Assembly (NCBI GenBank): GCA_030607345.1
Contig: JAUWKC010000014.1
Span: forward strand, 1-12,905
Source of the DNA: Planctomycetota bacterium
GTDB lineage: Bacteria > Planctomycetota > Phycisphaerae > Sedimentisphaerales > SG8-4
Reading direction: 5' to 3'
Length of the DNA: 12,905 nucleotides
Positions 7,005 through 12,905 of the stretch are shown piece after piece. Position 1 is the first letter of the stretch. Each line of letters begins with the position of its first letter. The translations under genes and the position numbers were made by a program. Under the pieces are notes generated by a model. It was not told the DNA's origin. It saw only the letters and a list, made by a program, of their open reading frames with translations, and did no database searches.

Positions 7005-9513
7005 CCAGACAAAGTCCAGCTCAAGCAGATTTGATATAGTCATTGAATGGCTTGTTGTGGCGCTGCTGGTATTTATGCCACTTGCCTTCGGCGTAGTGCA
7101 CGCCTGGAGTGAGCGGGTGGTCATTGCCTTATCCGGGGCTATCATAGTGTGCTTTTTGCTTAAGCTGGTTTTTGACCCAGGCGCAGGTATAGTATGGAGT
7201 TGGGCTTATGTGCCGCTGGGTCTGTTTGTGCTTGTTGCGGTGGTGCAGCTCATTACGCTTCCTGCCTGGCTTGTCAGCATTATCTCTCCGAACACTGTTG
7301 CGCTACGAACACAACTGCTGAGTGGTCTTCCGAACGCCGAGGCGTCGCTTAAATCGATGACGCTAAGTTTGTATCCAAATGCCACAAAACACGATTTGCG
7401 TCTTCTGCTTTCTGCGGTCGGGATCTTTGTAGTTGTGCTCAACGTTCTGCGTCGCAGCGACCAGATAGAGCGTTTGCTGACGGCCATAGCAATAATTGGC
7501 GGAACCATTGCGGTTTTTGCCCTGGTGCAGGGTCTTTTTGAAAACGGCAGAATCTACTGGTTTGTACCTACGGCACATCGCATAGGTTTTTCAGGTCCGT
7601 TCATAAACCACAGTCATTTTTCCCAGTTTATGAATCTGTCAATCGGCGCAGCACTCGGTCTGCTTCTGGTGAGATTACACCGAGTCTTTGCAGGCAGGAA
7701 CATCACGCTGCCGATTGTCTTTGACCATTTAAGCTCTCCGTCGGGCAGGACGCTATGGCTTCTGGTCGCAGTCATTAGTCTTGGTATGGCAGCGGTCTTC
7801 ATCTCTCTGAGTCGAGGCGGCATCATCAGCACGCTTTTGGCTATGACTTTCACCACATTGGCTATTACTTCGCAGCGGTCTGTCAGAACCCACGGGTGGA
7901 TAATGGTTGGCATAGGAGTGGTTGCGTTCGTCTGTGTTCTGTACATAGGTTTCGACGCCGTTTACGAGCGTATGGCGACGCTGAGGGATTTCAACCAGGC
8001 TGGAGCGGACCGTCTCCAGATACTCAGAGACATAATCCATGCATGGGTGGAATTTCCAGTACAGGGCACCGGCCTTGGCACCCATTCGACAGTCTATCCG
8101 ATGTTTGACCATTCAACTATCACCGCGTTGGCGACGCACGCAGAAAACGAGTACGCGCAGGTGCTGGAGGAAACCGGCCTGGTAGGTTTAGGTTTGCTGA
8201 TGATTTTTGGTGCAGTGGTGTGGTCCAACTATGGCAAGCTCGTCGGCTCTGTCGAGCTGCCGATTCAATCTGCGGCATATGGTCTGGGCTTCGGCCTTTT
8301 TGCGATACTCATCCACAGCCTGAGCGATTTCGGTCAGCACCTGCCGGCGAACGGGTTTCTTTCAGCGATATTCTGCGGGCTCCTGCTGGGTCTGGCCCGA
8401 CTCAGAAAGAACCGAACGGCTGTGGGGGAAGAAAAGGCCTCTTCCGGGAAGTTCAAGGTTTTACGTTCAAGAGTCGTTCGGATAGCTGTGCTTTTGGGGG
8501 TACTTGGAATATGGTCATGGGCTCTTATCGGCGCTAATAACAGCCGAAACGCAGAGGCCCACTGGGCTCAGGCTCGGACGAGCGAAAAGCTCCTGGCCAA
8601 GCAGAACTGGCAGGGGACAGACGCTGAGTATGAAGATTTGATTTTTCACGCCGCGAGGGCGTCTGCCTTTGAACCGGATAACGTAAAGTACCGGTATTGG
8701 CTTAATGTCTACCGGTGGCATTCGATAGACCAGGCAAGAGCATACGAGCCGAGCGGTCCGGCCGTTGATGAGAATTCGATTCCGGCGGTTCGTGATATAG
8801 TCGAACAGTTATACGAGGCGTGCGTTTTGTGCCCGACATACGGGCCGATTTATTCCACGGTTGGTCAAATTGAAAAGTACGTCCTGAACAACGACTCCGG
8901 CGCAGACAGAATCAGAAAAGGCTTTCAGCTTGCTCGGTGCGACCCGGTAGCCTGTTTTATGGCTGGCTGTCTCGATGTTCAGGAAGGAAAATACGAGGAC
9001 TGCGTTGCGAAATTCGAACGGGCTGTGGAACTGGACGGCAGAACGTTCAAAGGTGTTGTGGAGATATACGTCAATTATTTAAGCCGTCCTCGGCTGGCCA
9101 TATCGGCCGCAAAAGATAACGTTGGCCGGCTCAGGTATGTAGCCAACGTTCTGACAGGGATGCAGTATTACGACCTGGCCAGGCAGTGCCGCGAGCGGAT
9201 GAAGATTTTGTTAGAGGCAGAATGTAACAAACCTGATGTTAGTGCCTCATCGTTAGTGTCTTTAGCCAGAGTCTATGGGGGGCAGGAAGATAAGAAGGCA
9301 GCGATAGAGCTCTATCACCGCGCTCTTGCGCTCGATTACAGCCATCTCCACTGGCGCCTTGAATTGGCCAAGTTGTTTGCCGAGTCAGGGAAAATTCCAG
9401 AGGCGCTGGATGAGGCGAAAAAGTGCCTGCGTCTGCATCCCGGGTTTAAGCCTGCGGAGAAGCTTGTAGCGGATTATTCAGTGCGGCCCGAAGCGTGGAG
9501 CGCTGAACCCTGA
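6979..9513 (+). CDS. O-antigen ligase/polymerase family membrane protein with TPR C-terminus
   Basis: Inner-membrane protein of the Wzy/WaaL superfamily, which polymerises polysaccharide repeats or transfers the chain to an acceptor at the periplasmic face. The 844-residue protein has about ten or more hydrophobic segments in residues 20-520. It carries family hallmarks: FINHSHFSQFMNLSIGAALG (about 208-227), FISLSRGG (about 274-281), PVQGTGLGTHSTVYP (about 360-374) and HAENEYAQVLEETGLVGLG (about 387-405). After a last TM at about 500-520, some 320 soluble residues follow, ending in TPR-like helices (DKKAAIELYHRALALD, KIPEALDEAKKCLRLHPG). Such ligase-TPR fusions are known; the TPR part probably binds partners of the assembly machine. 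Start: ATG at 6979, with AGGGAA eight bases upstream; GTG 6976 is adjacent. It overlaps the phosphatase gene. Which reaction it performs (ligase or polymerase) cannot be told from sequence. No terminator follows clearly. Confidence 0.88.
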   Translation: MRESRALFDQTKSSSSRFDIVIEWLVVALLVFMPLAFGVVHAWSERVVIALSGAIIVCFLLKLVFDPGAGIVWSWAYVPLGLFVLVAVVQLITLPAWLVSIISPNTVALRTQLLSGLPNAEASLKSMTLSLYPNATKHDLRLLLSAVGIFVVVLNVLRRSDQIERLLTAIAIIGGTIAVFALVQGLFENGRIYWFVPTAHRIGFSGPFINHSHFSQFMNLSIGAALGLLLVRLHRVFAGRNITLPIVFDHLSSPSGRTLWLLVAVISLGMAAVFISLSRGGIISTLLAMTFTTLAITSQRSVRTHGWIMVGIGVVAFVCVLYIGFDAVYERMATLRDFNQAGADRLQILRDIIHAWVEFPVQGTGLGTHSTVYPMFDHSTITALATHAENEYAQVLEETGLVGLGLLMIFGAVVWSNYGKLVGSVELPIQSAAYGLGFGLFAILIHSLSDFGQHLPANGFLSAIFCGLLLGLARLRKNRTAVGEEKASSGKFKVLRSRVVRIAVLLGVLGIWSWALIGANNSRNAEAHWAQARTSEKLLAKQNWQGTDAEYEDLIFHAARASAFEPDNVKYRYWLNVYRWHSIDQARAYEPSGPAVDENSIPAVRDIVEQLYEACVLCPTYGPIYSTVGQIEKYVLNNDSGADRIRKGFQLARCDPVACFMAGCLDVQEGKYEDCVAKFERAVELDGRTFKGVVEIYVNYLSRPRLAISAAKDNVGRLRYVANVLTGMQYYDLARQCRERMKILLEAECNKPDVSASSLVSLARVYGGQEDKKAAIELYHRALALDYSHLHWRLELAKLFAESGKIPEALDEAKKCLRLHPGFKPAEKLVADYSVRPEAWSAEP

Positions 9514-9766
9514 CGGCTGCGATGGCTTCGGTAAGAGTGGGTCGGCCCCTTGCGAGCCAACGGTGAACATCAAATGTATTGATGCTTTGTTGCAAGGCCT
9601 TGAAAGCCAGGCGTATTCGGCGGCAGGGAGGGTGTCATACGCAGGCATCACTCCATTCGGCTGGGGAGCTCACACAAAGGGTGGACTAAAAAACGCGGGC
9701 GGTGTAAACTCTCAGGAATAGGATTCTTTGATTACGTGGAACCGCTCTTTTGAAAGGAAACGTGAG
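9514..9766 (+). other. Intergenic gap between EPS genes and the siroheme-reductase operon
   Basis: No convincing gene. A GTG-led frame at 9563-9721 (52 residues) has no ribosome-binding site or recognisable motif. A nested inverted repeat sits at 9544-9599 (listed separately). I find no intrinsic terminator with a T-run, and no good -35/-10 pair for the downstream gene, although transcription probably restarts here because the functions change. AAGGA at 9754-9758 is the ribosome-binding site of the next gene. Confidence 0.5.
9544..9599 (+). repeat. Nested inverted repeat, possible RNA hairpin
   Basis: CCTTGC (9548-9553) pairs with GCAAGG (9592-9597), extended by GG/CC (9544-9545 with 9598-9599) around a two-base bulge. 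Next inward come AAC/GTT (9559-9561 with 9589-9591) and CATCAA/TTGATG (9568-9573 with 9579-9584) around a 5-base loop. It overlaps a 10-base palindrome CAAGGCCTTG (9593-9602). No U-run follows. It could be a Rho-associated or processing hairpin at the end of the EPS transcript, or a small RNA element. The pairing is seen; the role is unknown. Confidence 0.4.
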
Positions 9767-10438
9767 ATGTTACAGGATGGTGAAAAAGGGGTAATTATCC
9801 AACGGGACAAAAAGACCTATGCCGTAGCTCCGCATATTCCGTGCGGAGTTGTGCGGCCTGAGACACTGCGTAAGCTCGCAGATGTTGCCGAAAAATATGG
9901 CGCCCAGGCATTGAAAATAACCAGCGCCGCCAGAATAGCCGTTGTCGGGATTGACGAGAAAGACGTCGATGCCATCTGGGGCGAGCTTGGTATGTCACCG
10001 GGCTTTGCAGTCGGGCTTTGTGTTCGCAGTGTCAAGGCTTGTCCGGGAACGACCTTTTGCAAACGAGGTATGCAGGATAGCCTCACCGCAGGATTAAAAC
10101 TGGATGCGAAATACCACGGGGCCGAGCTGCCGGGCAAGCTCAAAATCGGTGTGAGCGGCTGTCCGAATCAGTGCGCCGAGACATGTATAAAGGATATCGG
10201 CCTTGTGGGTATGAAAAACGGTTGGAAATTGTTCGTAGGGGGCAACGGGGGCGGCAGGCCGAGACTTTCACAGCAATTGGCCAGAGACCTTACGACGGAG
10301 CAGGCTCTTGAGCTGACCGATAAGATTATTGAGTTTTATAAATCAAACGGCAAGCCTCATCAAAGGCTCGGTGCAATGATAGAAAAGATGGGTTTTGAAG
10401 AATTCAGGACGGCGATTCTCGGTGCTCAAGCAGTTTAG
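9767..10438 (+). CDS. Small siroheme/4Fe-4S sulfite or nitrite reductase
   Basis: A single-module member of the nitrite/sulfite reductase superfamily, 223 residues, expected to bind one siroheme coupled to one 4Fe-4S cluster and carry out multi-electron reduction of sulfite or nitrite in the cytoplasm. Order: ferredoxin-like half domain at about 10-85 (TYAVAPHIPCGVVRPETLRKLADVAEKYG), then the 4Fe-4S/siroheme half. Cluster ligands are the canonical C-x5-C (Cys92, Cys98 in ACPGTTFC) and C-x3-C (Cys132, Cys136 in GCPNQC). Full NirA/CysI enzymes have this module twice and exceed 500 residues. The short form resembles the low-molecular-weight assimilatory-type sulfite reductase known from Desulfovibrio and the related anaerobe/archaeal proteins. 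Start: ATG at 9767 with AAGGA eight bases upstream; a TTG at 9728 would add 13 residues. No electron-donor subunit is adjacent. It overlaps the next gene by 17 bases. Substrate cannot be decided from sequence. Confidence 0.88.
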   Translation: MLQDGEKGVIIQRDKKTYAVAPHIPCGVVRPETLRKLADVAEKYGAQALKITSAARIAVVGIDEKDVDAIWGELGMSPGFAVGLCVRSVKACPGTTFCKRGMQDSLTAGLKLDAKYHGAELPGKLKIGVSGCPNQCAETCIKDIGLVGMKNGWKLFVGGNGGGRPRLSQQLARDLTTEQALELTDKIIEFYKSNGKPHQRLGAMIEKMGFEEFRTAILGAQAV

Positions 10439-11279
10439 ACAGATAAAAGATGTGCTTGAAAAACTGTACGGAAAGTATAACCGTCGCAGTCTCATAAAGC
10501 CGGACCCGCTGCAGTTTGTTTATAGATACAGCCGTAGAGCTGATATGGAGGTCGCGGCGTTTCTGGCGGCGTCTCTTGCTTATGGCAGAGTACAGCAGAT
10601 AGAAAAAAGTCTGACAGACCTGTTTGGGCGGATGGGCAACAGCCCTTCTGAGTATGTGCGCAACCTTGACGGTAAGCAGAGCCAGGAATTGAAGGGTTTT
10701 AAGCATCGTTTTACGGACGGCGACAACATATCGGATTTACTGAGGCTCCTGCAGATTGTCTTGAACAGATTTGGGAATATCGAAGAGTTTTTTGTACAGG
10801 GTTACGAAAGCAGCGATGAGAATATTATCCCTGCTCTATCGAGATTTTGCGATTCGCTGACGCGCATGTATATTGCCGAGCACAATACAGAGCCGGCTCG
10901 CGGTTTGAAGTATTTGCTGGCCAGTCCCAATCAGGGCAGTGCGTGCAAACGGCTGAATCTTTTCCTGCGGTGGATGGTGCGAGATGATGATGTTGATACG
11001 GGGCTCTGGAAGTCGGTGGATAAAGCCAGGCTGGTTGTGCCGGTCGATGTACACATAAGCAGGCTGTGCAGGATTTTAGGGTTTTGCAATCGCAAGACCA
11101 TTTCATTGTCAGGTGCATTGGAAATTACAGACAGTTTCAGGCAAATCGAACCGGATGACCCTGTCAAGTACGACTTTGCACTGTCGAGGATTGGAATCGT
11201 GGAAAATTGCAGCGGCAGGTTCCGCCCGGAGTGCCGGGGCTGCGAATTGTACGGGTTTTGCTTGAAAAGGGAGAATTGA
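10422..11279 (+). CDS. TIGR02757/DUF2400 family protein, endonuclease III-like signature
   Basis: A 285-residue protein matching the conserved TIGR02757/DUF2400 family by its motifs: MEVAAFLAASLAYGRVQQIE (42-61), KRLNLFLRWMVRDD (176-189), VPVDVHISRLCRILG (206-220) and DPVKYDFALSRIGI (246-259). The family has no firmly assigned activity that I know of. What I see: the VPVDVHISR segment resembles the VDTHxxR segment of endonuclease III, with Asp209 at the place of the catalytic Asp. The C-terminus has C-x7-C-x2-C-x5-C (Cys263, 271, 274, 280), very like the 4Fe-4S loop of endonuclease III (C-x6-C-x2-C-x5-C). A DNA-repair or nucleic-acid role with an Fe-S cluster is therefore plausible, but inferred. 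I see no obvious helix-hairpin-helix lysine. Start: GTG at 10422 with AGGA 12 bases upstream, or TTG at 10395 (294 residues). It overlaps the preceding gene; the next ribosome-binding site overlaps its stop. Confidence 0.85.
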   Translation: MLKQFRQIKDVLEKLYGKYNRRSLIKPDPLQFVYRYSRRADMEVAAFLAASLAYGRVQQIEKSLTDLFGRMGNSPSEYVRNLDGKQSQELKGFKHRFTDGDNISDLLRLLQIVLNRFGNIEEFFVQGYESSDENIIPALSRFCDSLTRMYIAEHNTEPARGLKYLLASPNQGSACKRLNLFLRWMVRDDDVDTGLWKSVDKARLVVPVDVHISRLCRILGFCNRKTISLSGALEITDSFRQIEPDDPVKYDFALSRIGIVENCSGRFRPECRGCELYGFCLKREN

Positions 11280-11286
11280 GGCGAAT

Positions 11287-12905
11287 ATGGATTCGATGCA
11301 ATTGGAAAAATACAGCTCTGCAATGACACTCTCGGATATGGAGATTTTTGTTTTTCCTGAACTGATGTACAGTTTGGTTCTGGCTAATATTATGAGTCCG
11401 ATTGTCTGGCAGTGGCGAGAATTGGACTGTTTCAAGAAACTGGAGGGCAAGAGCAGCTACAAGAAGCTGATGCGGCTGAGGCAATTCATAATGGACGAAT
11501 ATGAGTTTAATCTTGACCTTGAAACATGGGGACTTACGGGCCAGGCCAGGGAGCTCAAGCGATTTGAGAAATTCATTTCGCCCGAAGATATTGCCGGCAG
11601 TAACGCACTGTTCGGATATCATGGAGACGAGTATTACTTCGACGTCGATATCCGAAAGCATTTCGGTCTCGACAAATATGACGGTGATGTCATTCCGTAC
11701 TGGAAGACGGAAACCGTCGAGGCGATGAATGCATTTCGCCTGAAGGATGGTTACACCGCCGGCGCGGGCGAATGTGTGTCACTTGCGGCTTTGTACGCGG
11801 CAGCGGCGTTTGTCGTGTGCAGGATACCACTGGAAAATATTTATATGATACTGACGCCTCTGCACTCACAGAATTTCATTGACATAGATGACGGGGTGCT
11901 GACCAACAACAGAAGACTGGTAACAAAAACAATGTGGTTTAACGGTACGGCGATTTCCAACAAGGCCCAGCGGGCATTGCGCAACGAGCGGATTACAATA
12001 ACAGCTCACAATACGGGTTTTGTTCACTGTTTTTACAAAGAAGCAACGATGGAGAAAAGTGCCTATGAACATCTTGTAGAACGGATTGGCGGTTATCTTT
12101 CCACAAAACTAAATACCCTCACTATGACCAATTTTCTTCGCTATCACAGACAATACCAGAGGTATTTTCAGTTTTGCTGTGACGAGTGCAGGAAAGGGAC
12201 AAAATATGCCAAAGCCGAAGTGCTTTTTCATTATGAGCACGGAAGTAATTTCAGGATTGCCGATAAAACCTTTGAAAGATTACTCGAGGAAGTATCGGAC
12301 GAAGACCTTTCACCATATAAGCTGCCTGACCGGATGTGCTGCCGTCAACTCTGGGCCTTTACAGAATACGAGAACCTGGATGTAAGAAAAGAAAGCGACA
12401 GAGACGCAATAGGTAAGTATCTGGGTCCGTTTGTTCCGGAAGTGGCTCGGTTGTTACAAGCCCTTGCGGAGTTCCTGCACGTCGAGCCGAAATTACCCGG
12501 CTCGGGCAAACACTTTGTAAACAGCCAGCCCGTAAATCTTTCAGTTGAACAGAGCAGAAGCGAAATAATCGACGAGCTCCGGAAAATACGGCGCAACAAT
12601 ACTACCGCGGACCTGGCTTTTTATGCATATCGCGATATGGAGACCTGTGACTGGGAACCATTTGTCAAGGCAGCCGTCGAGCGTAACCCTGTTTCAATAG
12701 AAGCGACGAAATCAATGACGGCCGATGGCGTCTATGACTGGCTCGGACAAATGAACAATGAGTCAATTTATCACGGTAAACGTCTGGCACTACCGGATGA
12801 AGTTGCAAATTACAAGACCGGCGACGGGCTGGAGAAGGCCTTTGTCCTGGCTAATGTGCTTCGCCAAAGATACCCTGCGCAGGACATTAAAATAAGTGTT
12901 AATAA
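11287..12905 (+). CDS. Large transglutaminase-like protein, 3' truncated by the window edge
   Basis: The frame is open from the ATG at 11287 to the last base (539 residues visible). GAGG, overlapping the previous stop, lies five bases upstream of the ATG. I do not recognise the whole protein. Residues about 150-220 look like a transglutaminase-like/papain-fold core: GAGECVSLAALYAAAAF (candidate nucleophile Cys163), then IP, then a strand with LTPLHSQNFIDIDDG (candidate His193) and LTNNRR, where an Asp/Asn could complete a triad. A linker region (about 255-470) has helices and a Cys pair-like FCCDEC (297-301). Residues about 490-539 begin a stretch resembling the first core (YKTGDGLEKAFVLANVLRQR), but with Gly where the Cys should be, suggesting a second, inactive domain cut by the window end. 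No signal peptide, so probably cytoplasmic. Substrate unknown. Likely co-transcribed with the two genes before it. Confidence 0.75.
   Translation, partial: MDSMQLEKYSSAMTLSDMEIFVFPELMYSLVLANIMSPIVWQWRELDCFKKLEGKSSYKKLMRLRQFIMDEYEFNLDLETWGLTGQARELKRFEKFISPEDIAGSNALFGYHGDEYYFDVDIRKHFGLDKYDGDVIPYWKTETVEAMNAFRLKDGYTAGAGECVSLAALYAAAAFVVCRIPLENIYMILTPLHSQNFIDIDDGVLTNNRRLVTKTMWFNGTAISNKAQRALRNERITITAHNTGFVHCFYKEATMEKSAYEHLVERIGGYLSTKLNTLTMTNFLRYHRQYQRYFQFCCDECRKGTKYAKAEVLFHYEHGSNFRIADKTFERLLEEVSDEDLSPYKLPDRMCCRQLWAFTEYENLDVRKESDRDAIGKYLGPFVPEVARLLQALAEFLHVEPKLPGSGKHFVNSQPVNLSVEQSRSEIIDELRKIRRNNTTADLAFYAYRDMETCDWEPFVKAAVERNPVSIEATKSMTADGVYDWLGQMNNESIYHGKRLALPDEVANYKTGDGLEKAFVLANVLRQRYPAQDIKISVN

Noticed and set aside
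10836..11118. Several - strand open frames opposite the DUF2400 gene, and similar ones opposite the kinase and ligase genes
   Set aside because: They lie wholly inside well-supported genes and show no family motifs; they are antisense shadows.
1..12905. tRNA or rRNA genes, CRISPR arrays, insertion sequences, attachment sites
   Set aside because: None seen on reading: no direct-repeat/spacer pattern, no transposase motifs, no tRNA-like cloverleaf that I could recognise.

Overview
The window looks like a piece of a bacterial chromosome of roughly even G+C. It carries an extracellular-polysaccharide module and, downstream, a small operon of unrelated genes. The tandem aspartyl-protease lipoprotein, the large Wzz/tyrosine-kinase fusion, the ligase with a TPR tail, and the free use of GTG and TTG starts would fit a Planctomycetota/PVC-type organism. 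That is inference from style only; no rRNA or other marker gene is present.

Layout: (1) 2-796, the 3' end of an unrecognised + strand gene that begins before the window, closed by a strong intrinsic terminator (837-871). (2) 939-2069 on the - strand, a lipoprotein with two retropepsin-like aspartyl protease repeats, read from a near-consensus promoter (TTGACA-N17-TAGAAT) about 150 bases upstream. (3) 2070-2666, a long divergent intergenic region full of inverted repeats on both sides. The + strand side carries an ops/JUMPstart-like motif next to a hairpin. (4) 2667-9513, four + strand genes: an outer-membrane polysaccharide export protein (Wza type), a Wzz/BY-kinase fusion, a PHP-domain phosphatase of the CpsB/YwqE type, and an O-antigen ligase/polymerase with a C-terminal TPR region. 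(5) 9514-9766, a gap with a nested inverted repeat. (6) 9767 to the end, three tightly packed + strand genes: a small single-module siroheme/4Fe-4S sulfite/nitrite reductase, a TIGR02757/DUF2400 protein, and a large protein with transglutaminase-like features that runs off the window and has no stop codon inside it.

The EPS genes make a coherent set: export pore, inner-membrane copolymerase with its tyrosine kinase, the phosphatase expected to reverse that phosphorylation, and a polymerase/ligase. No glycosyltransferase, flippase or priming transferase lies in the window, so the sugar-building genes must be elsewhere.

Points most worth following up: the hairpin-rich EPS leader with an ops-like element; the two-domain bacterial retropepsin; the endonuclease III-like active-site and Fe-S signature in the DUF2400 protein; and the transglutaminase-like protein whose second domain appears to have lost its cysteine.
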